The translations under genes and the position numbers were made by a program. Of a stretch of DNA of 64,000 bases, positions 61,301 through 64,000 are shown one piece after another (position 1 is the first letter of the stretch; each line of letters begins with the position of its first letter). The DNA lies in NCBI GenBank assembly GCA_963678675.1, contig OY783192.1, positions 38,905,250 to 38,969,249 of the forward strand, written 5' to 3'. Source of the DNA: Xiphydria camelus (lineage: Eukaryota > Arthropoda > Insecta > Hymenoptera > Xiphydriidae). The notes under the pieces were generated by a model. It had not been told where the DNA came from. It made no database searches and worked only from the letters and a program-made list of their open reading frames with translations.

Positions 61301-61847
61301 ACAAGACGAAAATAACTCGGTGCAAATTAAAGTCTCACCCACATTCAACGATCGTACGCGTCGAGCGAAAAGTCAATTGTCATTCCGTCCCCAGCTGCAA
61401 GACCTGGCCGTCAGATGCATTCAGAGAAACGTGAGGAAACTGATGTCAGTTCGAGAGTGGCCGTGGTGGCGACTCTACGTGAAAGTCGCTCCCTTGCTGA
61501 ACGTCCACCGCACGGAGGATCAGCTCAAGGCGAGAACGGTAGGTTGGGTCCCGTTTCTGCAAACTGATCGGAATCGATGTCCCATTTAACGTTACCCGGA
61601 TCGCACGGAATCATCGGCGCGAGTCTACCATTCGATTACCGAACCGTCGCGCTTCGTCGGATCTTCCAATTATTCAGTTATTCGATTATCCCTCGATCCC
61701 CGTTCGTAGCATCATCGGTAATATTGTAATTTTTCCTCCCGTTCGAACGATCCGCAGGAAGAACTGGAGGTGCTTAGAGCGAAGGTCGAGCGACTGGAAC
61801 AGGAGCGTAATCATCTGAAGCACGACAACGACAAACTCGAGGCCAAG
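285..61847 (+). CDS. Mhcl: Myosin-18 (unconventional myosin-XVIIIa), long KE/PDZ isoform, 3' partial
   Basis: This entry gives the span of the spliced gene. CDS join: 285-419, 1583-2623, 8538-8672, 30652-30840, 31011-31187, 31325-31525, 31654-31806, 31895-32475, 32560-32742, 32825-33087, 33191-33353, 33475-33649, 34078-34236, 34339-34554, 61134-61262, 61395-61538, 61758-61847. It makes 1378 codons with no internal stop, and all donors are GT and acceptors AG. Domain order is KE-rich start (1-45), PDZ (about 304-395), SH3-like fold and motor (about 438-1257), IQ/lever arm (1258-1348), and start of the coiled coil (1349-1378). A PDZ domain ahead of a myosin motor is diagnostic of class XVIII. 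Family members bind actin, Golgi or adhesion partners and dimerise by the tail; the motor has little or no ATPase. Roughly the last third (coiled-coil tail) lies beyond the window. Identity is confident; exact exon ends come from reading frame and splice consensus only. Confidence 0.93.
420..1582 (+). other. Intron 1 of the myosin-18 gene
   Basis: The intron is 1.16 kb, from donor GTACGT at 420 to acceptor TTCCAG at 1577-1582. It contains GA/CT-rich patches near 1242-1264 and 1523-1550. I see no other gene or convincing exon inside it. Confidence 0.85.
1583..2623 (+). CDS. Mhcl: Myosin-18 exon 2: low-complexity linker plus PDZ domain
   Basis: This exon encodes residues 46-392 in phase 0 at both ends. 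The first part is a disordered Ser/Pro-rich region with a polyproline stretch ([11 protein letters not shown]) suited to SH3 binding, then a His/Gln run at about 2081-2137. The PDZ domain fills residues about 304-392: the carboxylate-binding loop is seen as DFGFSLRR, followed by [24 protein letters not shown] and [19 protein letters not shown]. In the class the PDZ domain and its flank recruit partners and help localise the protein to actin and membranes. The donor AAG|GTGAGT at 2624 is strong. Confidence 0.95.
2081..2137 (+). repeat. His/Gln homopolymer run coded by CAY/CAG triplets
   Basis: Mixed CAT/CAC codons followed by CAG/CAA codons encode eight His and then a Gln/His mixture inside the linker before the PDZ domain. 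The codon mixture limits slippage, but the tract is the sort that varies in length between alleles and species. It lies in predicted disorder, so a length change should be tolerated. Confidence 0.9.
2624..8537 (+). other. Intron 2 of the myosin-18 gene
   Basis: The intron is 5.9 kb. Contents I can see are a small direct repeat at about 5947-5983 (two near-identical 19-bp units with CTAATGTATGTAA) and a palindromic foldback-like element at about 7860-8110. Open frames here are Arg/Ser-rich shadows of CpG-rich sequence without splice logic. No second gene is supported. Confidence 0.8.
7860..8110. repeat. Palindromic foldback/MITE-like repeat, family A copy 1
   Basis: Two long imperfect inverted arms, about 7901-7979 and 7998-8068, share in opposite orientation the cores AGATAGGGTGGTC and GACCACCCTATCT and an adjoining CGATTCCAG/CTGGAATCG block. 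The arms flank a short centre of some 20-25 bp. Related sequence occurs at about 38930-39190 and 63375-63692, so this is a dispersed non-coding family and not a chance hairpin. No transposase is seen. I could not define terminal repeats or a target-site duplication by eye. Confidence 0.7.
8538..8672 (+). CDS. Mhcl: Myosin-18 exon 3: PDZ C-terminal flank
   Basis: The exon encodes 45 residues (393-437) starting [12 protein letters not shown], which continues the last PDZ strand (TIK|VQP). The corresponding vertebrate segment is VQPIPELSELSR, so homology is clear. It ends [16 protein letters not shown] before a phase-0 donor ACG|GTGAGT at 8673. The acceptor is TTTCAG at 8532-8537. The next constitutive exon is 22 kb downstream. 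Confidence 0.93.
8928..8978 (+). other. tRNA-like vestige with A-box and B-box resemblance
   Basis: TAGCTCGTTAGTCGG (8928-8942) resembles a Pol III A box with the D-arm of a tRNA. GTTCGAGTC (8965-8973) resembles a B box and sits in a perfect 5-bp stem, 7-nt loop T-arm (CCGAG...CTCGG). The A-to-B spacing is about 37 nt, shorter than the usual 45 or so. A complete cloverleaf is not formed, so it is at most a decayed tRNA or tRNA-derived SINE head. Confidence 0.25.
10840..11760 (+). repeat. Diverged satellite-like tandem array, period about 154 bp
   Basis: The segment CACTGCAACGGTATCACTCC at 11402 recurs as CACCGCGACGGTATCACCCC at 11556 and, more weakly, near 11709 and 11247. This gives a period of 154 bp. 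The stretch CTACGACGGGG(T/C)AGT and the following AGTGTTGTTGG/AGCGTCGTTGG recur in register. More diverged pieces of the same theme (TCGACCG..GGCA..CGAGTGC, CGGAGTC) extend back to about 10860. It looks like an old satellite remnant; copy limits are approximate. Confidence 0.7.
12062..12096. repeat. (GA)n microsatellite
   Basis: This is an uninterrupted GA dinucleotide run of about 35 bases within intron 3. Confidence 0.95.
19797..19835. repeat. Short copy of the CAGTAG..CGGYCCGTCGTACGTCC hairpin family (family E)
   Basis: The sequence GCAGTAGGTGCGGTCCGTCATACGTCCG matches one arm of the hairpins at 25437 and 34879 with a few changes. Only one arm is clear here. It is immediately downstream of CpG-rich sequence and upstream of a GCGACG run. 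Confidence 0.45.
19955..19982. repeat. (CGACGG)n short tandem repeat
   Basis: This is a run of CGACGG hexamers of about 28 bases in intron 3. Confidence 0.85.
22835..23085. repeat. Dispersed repeat (family D), uninterrupted copy
   Basis: The copy starts at AATAATTGCCGGTACCGAGAA and includes TTCTTCG...ATAATATTT...TTCGAG|TAATTATTTTTCG, then several blocks related to CAAGAATACGTATA, and ends near TTATTAATTCTCTCAGC. A second copy at 49385-49915 follows the same order of blocks but is interrupted by a 236-bp palindrome exactly at TTCGAG|TAATT. It has no coding capacity that I can see. Confidence 0.65.
23300..23876 (+). promoter_or_regulatory. Candidate alternative promoter and 5' leader of the PDZ-less isoform
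   Basis: GTCAGTC at 23305-23311 fits the insect initiator TCAKTY and lies in CpG-rich sequence upstream of the alternative first exon. The frame of the exon is open back to about 23715 but contains no ATG before 23877. Upstream ATGs in other frames (for example near 23358 and 23739) would make a complex leader. No TATA box or clear DPE was recognised, so the start site is a guess. Confidence 0.3.
23877..24737 (+). CDS. Mhcl: Myosin-18 alternative first exon (PDZ-less N-terminus)
   Basis: This is a 287-codon open segment from ATG 23877 ([19 protein letters not shown]) to a phase-0 donor AAG|GTACGG at 24738. The next constitutive exon (30652) is also entered in phase 0, so the join reads ...[20 protein letters not shown] and gives a motor protein without KE and PDZ modules. 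This parallels the beta isoform of vertebrate MYO18A. The segment is Ser/Arg/Lys-rich with an acidic patch and a Thr run coded by ACG (about 24268-24288). Near the end it has [12 protein letters not shown] and [13 protein letters not shown], probably helical. Codons are G/C-rich at third positions, like the known exons and unlike the flanks. I do not recognise a named domain. It could instead be an internal exon or a small nested gene, but no stop occurs before the donor and the phase fit favours the isoform reading. Confidence 0.72.
25437..25531. repeat. Hairpin element, family E, 95-bp palindrome
   Basis: The outer arms are GCCGGAGAGC and GCTCTCCGGC. Further in, ATACGGCCCGTCGTACGTCCG pairs imperfectly with the reverse complement of ACGCGTGACGAGCCGTGTCTACTGG. 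The inner sequence recurs in the hairpin at 34879-34958 and in single arms elsewhere, so it is a dispersed structured repeat. Confidence 0.6.
25647..25663. repeat. (CG)n run
   Basis: This is an alternating CG run of about 17 bases. Similar runs occur at about 38122-38139 and 56548-56564. Survival of such runs points to little methylation-driven CpG decay in these introns. Confidence 0.9.
25750..25945. repeat. Palindromic MITE-like repeat, family B copy 1
   Basis: The left arm at about 25754-25819 (GGAAATTTTGTGTTGGA...GGACCGGTCATTTTTATATG...AAATCAACCGATT) pairs with the right arm at about 25885-25940 (AATCGGTTGATC...CAAAAATGACTGGACC...CCAAC..AAAATTTC). The loop includes a T-run and AAATTAACACGAAAAAT. 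The same arms and loop recur at 53205-53410, and the right half alone at 45540-45655. Confidence 0.75.
30652..30840 (+). CDS. Mhcl: Myosin-18 exon 4: SH3-like N-terminal fold of the motor
   Basis: The exon encodes 63 residues (438-500), [33 protein letters not shown]..., ending VDEEDVEK. It corresponds to the K(T/S)EEQ...EKVWLVHRDGF and DVDEDDVEK segments of vertebrate MYO18A. This is the common entry point for both the PDZ form (from 8672) and the alternative start (from 24737). The acceptor TTTTACAG ends at 30651 and the donor AAG|GTAGGC is at 30841, both phase 0. Confidence 0.95.
31011..31187 (+). CDS. Mhcl: Myosin-18 exon 5: motor domain N-terminal subdomain
   Basis: The exon encodes 59 residues (501-559) with [24 protein letters not shown] and [13 protein letters not shown]. 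The block [14 protein letters not shown] is nearly invariant in class XVIII. The myosin purine-binding region that normally has NPxxxLxxY is represented by [10 protein letters not shown]. The acceptor CTTCCAG ends at 31010 and the donor AAG|GTGAGA is at 31188. Confidence 0.95.
31325..31525 (+). CDS. Mhcl: Myosin-18 exon 6: P-loop exon
   Basis: The exon encodes 67 residues (560-626). [17 protein letters not shown] precedes the P-loop [11 protein letters not shown] at residues about 599-609. The canonical myosin P-loop is GESGAGKT; here Glu is replaced by Arg. Changes at this position are usual in myosin-18. The Lys-Thr that contact phosphate are kept, so nucleotide binding is plausible. Phase 0 on both sides. 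Confidence 0.95.
31654..31806 (+). CDS. Mhcl: Myosin-18 exon 7: switch I region
   Basis: The exon encodes 51 residues (627-677). [38 protein letters not shown] is the switch I region. The canonical N-x-N-S-S-R-F-G-K is replaced by N-S-N-A-T-R-F-T-Q, matching the class XVIII pattern NATRFSQ. Loss of the usual serines and of the Gly-Lys fits a motor with poor hydrolysis. The acceptor is preceded by a long T tract. Confidence 0.95.
31895..32475 (+). CDS. Mhcl: Myosin-18 exon 8: upper 50-kDa subdomain
   Basis: The exon encodes residues 678-870 plus two bases of the next codon. It contains [53 protein letters not shown] and [13 protein letters not shown] Thr/Pro-rich insert ([17 protein letters not shown]) sits at the loop where vertebrate MYO18A also has low-complexity sequence. 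The donor AA|GTGAGT at 32476 makes a phase-2 intron; read-through would hit TGA at once. Confidence 0.94.
32560..32742 (+). CDS. Mhcl: Myosin-18 exon 9: switch II exon
   Basis: The exon completes Lys871 and encodes [27 protein letters not shown]... through [10 protein letters not shown]. Switch II reads DAPGFQ (residues 887-892) in place of the canonical DIxGFE. The catalytic-relay Glu is Gln, as in vertebrate MYO18A (DTPGFQ). [18 protein letters not shown] is the standard helix after switch II. The acceptor TCATCAG ends at 32559 and the donor CAG|GTGGGT is at 32743. Confidence 0.94.
32825..33087 (+). CDS. Mhcl: Myosin-18 exon 10: relay region with acidic insert
   Basis: The exon encodes from Arg932, with [21 protein letters not shown] (acidic), a Ser-rich stretch, then [32 protein letters not shown]. 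The last part is the relay helix (canonical LLxLLDEE). The reading frame requires the donor GAG|GTTCGT at 33088, which lacks A at +3 and is weaker than the others in this gene. The acceptor TTTCAG ends at 32824. Confidence 0.9.
33191..33353 (+). CDS. Mhcl: Myosin-18 exon 11: lower 50-kDa subdomain
   Basis: The exon encodes [54 protein letters not shown]. The block V-Y-x-x-x-GWL-x-x-x-x-N is the myosin signature seen in other classes as Y-x-x-x-GWLxKNKDPL. It is entered in phase 1 and left in phase 2 at CAG|GTAATT. Confidence 0.92.
33475..33649 (+). CDS. Mhcl: Myosin-18 exon 12: loop 2 / actin-binding region
   Basis: The exon encodes [59 protein letters not shown]. It corresponds to the vertebrate segment with LSGSIAGLEGG, LRRATSMRKTFT and AVKKKSLCIQMK. 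RRASS and RRTF resemble basophilic kinase sites in loop 2. The donor GTC|GTAAGT at 33650 is strong and in phase 0. Confidence 0.94.
33650..34077 (+). other. Short intron with a TTC-rich tract
   Basis: The intron is 428 bp between the loop 2 exon and the HCLLP exon. It contains an interrupted (TTC)n tract at about 33920-33960. Nothing else coding is seen. Confidence 0.85.
34078..34236 (+). CDS. Mhcl: Myosin-18 exon 13: SH1/SH2 helix region
   Basis: The exon encodes 53 residues (1133-1185), [25 protein letters not shown]..., ending [18 protein letters not shown] is the myosin block F-V-R-C-I-x-P, here with the class XVIII form HC-LP. The acceptor GTGCACAG ends at 34077 and the donor CAG|GTAAAT is at 34237, both phase 0. 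Confidence 0.94.
34339..34554 (+). CDS. Mhcl: Myosin-18 exon 14: converter subdomain
   Basis: The exon encodes 72 residues (1186-1257): [49 protein letters not shown], then YRVGQSQ. GFPKHM..EFRRRF is the converter motif (canonical GFPxRxxYxxFxxRY). In the spliced protein SQ is followed by [11 protein letters not shown] across a 26.6 kb intron. The donor CAG|GTGAGT at 34555 is strong. Confidence 0.95.
34806..34860. repeat. Small inverted repeat with perfect 10-bp arms
   Basis: GCAGTCGTCG at 34806-34815 and its exact reverse complement CGACGACTGC at 34851-34860 flank 35 bases. It lies just upstream of the larger hairpin at 34879. Confidence 0.6.
34879..34958. repeat. Hairpin element, family E, 80-bp palindrome
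   Basis: The left arm CAGTAGTCACGGCCCGTCGT (34879 on, 24 bp in all) pairs with the right arm ending ACCGTGACTACTG at 34958 with about four mismatches in 24. The terminal 12 bp, CAGTAGTCACGG/CCGTGACTACTG, are perfect. A further single arm, GGACCGTAGCTACTGG, is at about 35001-35016. Confidence 0.7.
38930..39190. repeat. Foldback-like repeat, family A copy 2
   Basis: TTTTCGGAATTTTCAGCATG, then GAGTAGGGTGGTC, TTCGATTCAGGGAATTTC and a TTGTAAAAATG end match the left arm of the copy at 7860. The outer block CGTAAAATCATCGATATTTC (about 38936) recurs in direct orientation as CGTAAAATGACCGATATCTG (about 39113), so this copy is partly tandem and not a simple palindrome. Confidence 0.6.
39754..39788. 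repeat. Single arm of hairpin family E
   Basis: CAGTAGTTACGGCCGGTCAT followed by GATGTCC matches the arm of the hairpin at 34879. No clear opposite arm was found here. Confidence 0.4.
40854..40866. repeat. Poly-C tract
   Basis: This is an uninterrupted run of 13 C within the giant intron. A second such run lies at 62739-62752. Confidence 0.9.
41777..42190 (+). repeat. Four-unit diverged tandem repeat, units about 107-129 bp
   Basis: GCGATAAAATTAATATTCGT at 41777 recurs as GCGATAAAATTGGTATTCGT at 41906, GCAATAAAATTAGTAATCGC at 42013 and GCAATAAAATTGGCATTCGT at 42140. Each is followed by G(A/C)GCGG-like sequence, a T-run, GAGAACTC-like sequence and a TTCTCGATAC-like block. Unit starts are 129, 107 and 127 bp apart. 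No coding signal is present. Confidence 0.8.
43575..43606. repeat. (GCC)n trinucleotide repeat
   Basis: This is about ten GCC triplets in a CpG-rich stretch of the giant intron. It is not in a supported coding frame. Confidence 0.9.
45540..45655. repeat. Half copy of palindromic family B (copy 2)
   Basis: CGCGAAGAATCGATTGATTT, then CGAAAATATGTG, ATTCCAAC and ATGAAATTTCCAATT match the right half of the palindrome at 25750 in the same order. The left half is not recognisable. Confidence 0.55.
46692..46729. repeat. (TC)n microsatellite
   Basis: This is a TC dinucleotide run of about 38 bases. Confidence 0.95.
49385..49915. repeat. Dispersed repeat (family D), copy interrupted by a MITE
   Basis: AAATTATTGCCGGTGCCGAGAA opens the copy and TTCTTCG, ATAATATTT and CTCGAG follow as in the copy at 22835. 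The sequence then breaks off at about 49495 and resumes at 49734 with TAATTGTTTTTTTT, ATTCTTGGATGAAGAATATA, ATTTTTAAGATC and TTATTTCTCTCGG. The break is filled exactly by the palindrome at 49498-49733. Confidence 0.65.
49498..49733. mobile_element. 236-bp palindromic MITE with terminal inverted repeats
   Basis: The ends are GGGGAGAGTT and AACTCTCCCC, a perfect 10-bp inverted repeat. Inner arms include ATATCGTACCACCG paired with CGGTGGTACGATAT, and a perfect 18-bp pair TAGCAGAGCACTCTGTTT (49568-49585) with its complement at 49643-49660. Almost the whole element folds back on itself. It has no open frame of note. Flanks are AA on the left and TA on the right; the empty site in the paralogue at 22835 reads TTCGAG-TA-ATT, consistent with a TA duplication whose left copy has mutated. 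This would suit a Tc1/mariner-type non-autonomous element. Confidence 0.75.
50442..50464. repeat. (TC)n microsatellite
   Basis: This is a TC dinucleotide run of about 23 bases followed by an A/T-rich stretch. Confidence 0.9.
53205..53410. repeat. Palindromic MITE-like repeat, family B copy 3
   Basis: The left arm (TTGGAAATTTTGTGCTGAAA, CTGGTCCA, GATGAAATCAACCGAT) faces a right arm (GTTGATTTCAACATC, GGGTGGACC, CAGAATTTCCAACTG). The loop contains AAATTAACACGAAAAAT, as in the copy at 25750. The inverted-repeat plan and loop are shared, so the two copies are the same family. Confidence 0.7.
54787..55048 (+). repeat. Two-unit tandem duplication, period 136 bp
   Basis: GTATTTCAAAATACGTAC at 54787 recurs at 54923. 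GAATCGCGTACG/GAATCGCGCGTG, TCAAGTGAAG, TTGAAATTAC and TTTTTCTTTGAC..TTCCATGA follow in both in the same order. The units differ by scattered changes. Confidence 0.8.
55314..55366. repeat. (TC)n microsatellite
   Basis: This is a TC dinucleotide run of about 53 bases, the longest simple repeat in the window. It gives rise to spurious Ser-Leu or Arg-Glu frames. Confidence 0.95.
58113..60263 (+). CDS. Long alternative first exon, probably giving a motorless myosin-18 isoform
   Basis: ATG 58113 ([19 protein letters not shown]) opens a 774-codon frame with TGA at 60435-60437. A phase-0 donor CAG|GTAGCG at 60264 would end the exon after codon 717 and join it to the IQ exon at 61134 as ...[17 protein letters not shown]. 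Features by residue: basic Ser/Thr-rich start (1-200); twin TSLWSVP motifs (205-211, 245-251); HIYENC (327-332) and PIYENF (344-349), both YxN; acidic helix with [23 protein letters not shown] (384-405); 7-residue repeats with RS(R/K/H)E (about 433-480); and a conserved-looking segment around [37 protein letters not shown] (601-637). No motor or PDZ domain is present. Codons are strongly G/C-ending up to about 60240, then less so. A nested independent gene ending at 60437 remains possible, but no AATAAA or ATTAAA occurs before 61133. Confidence 0.68.
60264..60437 (+). other. Read-through extension of the 58113 frame to its stop codon
   Basis: If the donor at 60264 is not used, the frame continues for 57 more residues, Arg-rich and without recognisable pattern, to TGA at 60435. 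Composition differs from the preceding exon, which suggests intron sequence. It would be coding only if 58113-60437 is an independent intronless gene. Confidence 0.35.
60485..60505. repeat. (TG)n microsatellite
   Basis: This is a TG dinucleotide run of about 21 bases, shortly after the stop of the 58113 frame and within the last 650 bases of the giant intron. Confidence 0.9.
61134..61262 (+). CDS. Mhcl: Myosin-18 exon 15: lever arm with IQ motif
   Basis: The exon encodes 43 residues (1258-1300): [43 protein letters not shown]. It matches VFFRAGTLARLEEQRDE and FQAACRGYLAR of vertebrate MYO18[13 protein letters not shown] is the IQ motif (IQxxxRGxxxR) that binds light chains or calmodulin-like proteins. 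The acceptor TCGAATAG ends at 61133 and the donor AAG|GTATTC is at 61263, both phase 0. This is the join point for both the motor exon 34554 and the candidate exon 60263. Confidence 0.95.
61395..61538 (+). CDS. Mhcl: Myosin-18 exon 16: neck with conserved WPWW block
   Basis: The exon encodes 48 residues (1301-1348), [60 protein letters not shown] and WPWWKLF are the counterparts in vertebrate MYO18A, and the W-x-W-W-x-L-x-x-x-x-x-PLL block marks the head-tail junction of class II-like myosins. The acceptor CCCCAG ends at 61394 and the donor ACG|GTAGGT is at 61539, both phase 0. Confidence 0.95.
61758..61847 (+). CDS. Mhcl: Myosin-18 exon 17: start of the coiled-coil tail
   Basis: The exon encodes 30 residues (1349-1378), [30 protein letters not shown], a heptad-repeat coiled coil corresponding to the vertebrate segment [30 protein letters not shown]. 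The acceptor ATCCGCAG ends at 61757 and the donor AAG|GTGAGT is at 61848, phase 0. The following tail exons (expected to begin with a SELT-like segment) are not in the window. Confidence 0.94.
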
Positions 61848-62738
61848 GTGAGTCCGATCCTCGGTTTGTTTTCTTCGTTCAGAGTCGATGATAATCAGCG
61901 ATCGGAACGCAGCTCGATCCATCCCCGCGTATCGCGAGCAAATCCTGGCCGGCATCCATGTGTTGCGCGAGAGAAATTTTATCGCAGGGACCGAATGGCT
62001 CGGGCGAAGATATCCCGGTAAAAGCGTTCGATTCGATCGACCCTCGAGCGCGCGTGGGACGGCGTGCGCGAAGCCGTTTCAACGCCGGTGCGGGAAATGA
62101 CGAGCGGATGGACCAAAAGAGAGTACAGCCTCCGGGCGTTTCGAACCGATATTGTATTCGTTTTCCATGGTTTTCTCGTCATTTTTTCTATCGCTTTCGT
62201 CGTCGTTACATGACGAGGAGAATCGGGATCGACAGAATTCACTTTTGTCTTCCCCCATCGTTGGCTTCTCTTCGTTATTTGACTCTTAATAATTGTAATC
62301 GGCTCTTTTCACGTTCAATAATCTTCCTTTCGCGCTCGCTTTATCTCCCACGATCAATCGGCAGCTCGACGTTGAATCGAATCGTTTAGAAGTCATCGCG
62401 GAGAACGAAGAACGCTCCATTTATCCATTGTACAGCTATTACGCGTGGACGACAGGGAACCGAGAAGCACGAATTTCGGCCCAGTCGACCAGTCGACCGC
62501 GTGTAATCTCGCGACACTCCCTTCTCGTGCCTTCTGATGAAAGACTGGTTTATCTTCGAAACCACAACGTCCACGCGTTGTTACAAAAGAGAAGTTTACG
62601 TAGGTGGAAGAGTGGGACGAACTCGTATAGTTAATTCGACTTTCGATTCGTTGATTATTTTGTCGAAGAAAGAGTGTTTTTCGCAAACGAAGTTCCGATA
62701 ATTGCAGCAGGACCGAATCGGATCGAATGGAACTTCCG

Positions 62739-62752
62739 CCCCCCCCCCCCCC
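62739..62752. repeat. Poly-C tract
   Basis: This is a run of 14 C in the last intron of the window. Confidence 0.9.
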
Positions 62753-63374
62753 TTCCCTAGCAGCTTTTCTCGTAACAAGGTTAAAGTCGTCTCGAGATTT
62801 TCGCGTCAGCTGCAAAAAAATCGCGACACGAGGTAAAATGTTTTTCTACGCTTCGCGAGCTATGATCCGTATACCTATGAACAACGCTACGACGACATCA
62901 CGCGCCTATTTATATCCTTTCGATCGTCGACGCTTCCAACTGGACGAATCGCATGTAGGAGCAAGGTTCGCGTGCGCACGTTCCTCCGTCCGTTAATCGG
63001 CGTCGGGGTGCAGATTTCGAAACGCACTCGTCGAAGGGGGGACGTGCTCCGTGCGCCCGTTATGTCAGCCGAGATGCCTTTACGCAACGAGCGCCCGTTC
63101 CTCCTAACGAGGCGCCGATCTCGAGTCGATGCCATTGATCCCGAAAACGGAACTCGCGATGTATGTATCTAGATTCTACGCGCGGCCTTGTGCAATCTCA
63201 AATCGGGAGGCGATGGAAGTTCTGTTTTGGGAACGATAGCTTTGTAGTGGGGGATCACGCAGCTTCGCCGTTACGAAATCAGAAACGGATCGCCTCTACG
63301 AGTACAAATTGAATTTTCTTGAGATTCTTGTTAATTGTAACAAAATATACACGCGCGTTTAAAGTAACGGATAT

Positions 63375-63692
63375 TCCGGAACACTTTTGCAAAAATCAAA
63401 ATCTCCGTAATCGATCGTTCGAGCATTTTATCTCGTGCATTTTTTCGTGCCGATCCCGAAAATAATGGATTTATCGGCGGAATCTCAAACGAAGACCGAG
63501 ATATCGATGATTTTTGGTGAAGAAATAATTTTTTCATACATAAAATCATCTCGATATCTTATATTTCTTTTAAGATATCGACCTATAATGATCGTGATTT
63601 TCGTAATCTGCGTAAAAAAAATACACAAGATAGAGAGTTGTTCAGCGATCGATTCCGGAGATTTCGATTTTTGGCAAAATGTACCTATTGAT
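63375..63692. repeat. Foldback-like repeat, family A copy 3, arms facing outward
   Basis: GCAAAAATCAAAATCTCCGT, ATCGATCGTTCGAG and TATCTCGTGCATTTTTTCG (63390-63449) are mirrored as complement by AAAAAAAATACACAAGATAG, CAGCGATCGATTCCGGAGAT and TTTTTGGCAAAATG (63615-63682). The arms match the copy at 7860 but are arranged the other way about, around a centre near ATCATCTCGATATC. Confidence 0.65.
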
Positions 63693-63703
63693 TAAAATAA
63701 TGG

Positions 63704-63958
63704 TTAGCTCCCATACTTCATCGGCTCAAACATTCGAGGTGCAACGACTAGTACACCCGCGAAGAGCGCAATCAAGGTCGTTAAATCTCTTCCGTGAAAC
63801 GATGCACCTGTCGCGGCAATAAAGTACGACTGCCAAAAATTAGGGAGAAAGGAGAGGAAGAAAACAGCGAGTAGTGCCAAAGGGAGAGAAACGAGGGCGA
63901 AGAACTGGCCGAGTCCGTTGTCACTAACGACTCGATGCATATTATTAACTCTGGCCAC
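63704..63958 (-). CDS. Hydrophobic open frame on the minus strand, unidentified (doubtful)
   Basis: The frame encodes up to 84 residues, but the first codon in this span is GTG. The first ATG lies six codons later, giving MHRVVSDNGLGQFFALVS..., and the frame is open further upstream, so it could be the last exon of a gene read from the right. Two hydrophobic stretches (FFALVSLPLALLAVFFLSFL and LTTLIALFAGVLVV) would suit membrane helices, and the end is FEPMKYGS. I do not recognise the family. It lies in an intron beside a dispersed repeat, so a chance frame or decayed element is quite possible. Confidence 0.18.
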   Translation of the reverse strand: MARVNNMHRVVSDNGLGQFFALVSLPLALLAVFFLSFLPNFWQSYFIAATGASFHGRDLTTLIALFAGVLVVAPRMFEPMKYGS

Positions 63959-64000
63959 TCTCGCGACCGTCGAGCGAGAGTGTAAATGTTGCGCGACACG

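Larger units (their letters stand above)
61848..64000 (+). other. Intron after the first coiled-coil exon, continuing beyond the window
   Basis: It holds a poly-C tract (62739-62752), a family A palindrome (63375-63692) and a minus-strand hydrophobic frame (63704-63958). I looked for the next coiled-coil exon in all frames and found none with a proper acceptor, donor and heptads. Confidence 0.75.

Noticed and set aside
62364..62430. Possible next tail exon (LDVESNRLEVIAENEERS) after an AG at 62362-62363
   Set aside because: There is no good donor after it, and the residues do not match the SELT-type segment expected next in the myosin-18 tail.
1..64000. CRISPR arrays, bacterial operons, rRNA genes
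   Set aside because: The window is spliced eukaryotic sequence; the tandem arrays have diverged units without regular spacers, and no rRNA-like sequence was recognised.

Overview
This is a eukaryotic window from an insect, and the best guess is a hymenopteran such as an ant. The reasons are the GT-AG splice structure, very long introns, abundant undepleted CpG in the introns, many short palindromic non-autonomous repeats, and the gene itself. One gene fills the window on the + strand: the insect orthologue of Myosin-18 / unconventional myosin-XVIIIa (Drosophila Mhcl, vertebrate MYO18A). The order or species cannot be proven from the sequence alone.

Layout. The long form starts at 285 with the lysine/glutamate-rich exon (285-419). 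The PDZ exon follows (1583-2623), then a short linker exon (8538-8672). After a 22 kb intron comes the SH3-like fold and motor domain, in twelve compact exons between 30652 and 34554. A second giant intron of 26.6 kb separates the converter from the lever arm. The IQ exon (61134-61262), a neck exon (61395-61538) and the first coiled-coil exon (61758-61847) close the part in this window. The joined long form is 1378 codons here, with every splice phase consistent, and the tail runs off the right edge.

The two giant introns each hold a long, strongly coding-looking exon that opens with ATG and ends in a phase-0 donor compatible with the next constitutive exon. The first (23877-24737, 287 codons) would replace the KE/PDZ part and give a PDZ-less motor isoform. 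The second (58113-60263, 717 codons) lies just upstream of the IQ exon and would give a protein with no motor domain: a new disordered N-terminus with tyrosine YEN motifs and 7-residue repeats, joined to the lever arm and tail. This motorless form is the most interesting inference in the window. Its in-frame stop is at 60435-60437, so a stand-alone nested gene is the alternative, but I see no AATAAA or ATTAAA before the next exon.

The rest is intron. It contains microsatellites, a satellite-like array with a 154-bp period (about 10840-11760), two shorter tandem arrays, and at least three families of palindromic (MITE or foldback-like) elements present in several copies. One 236-bp palindromic element (49498-49733) is inserted inside a copy of another repeat, whose uninterrupted paralogue lies at about 22835-23085. 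I found no convincing tRNA or rRNA gene and no second well-supported protein-coding gene. Many long frames in the GC-rich introns are rich in Arg and Ser and look spurious.
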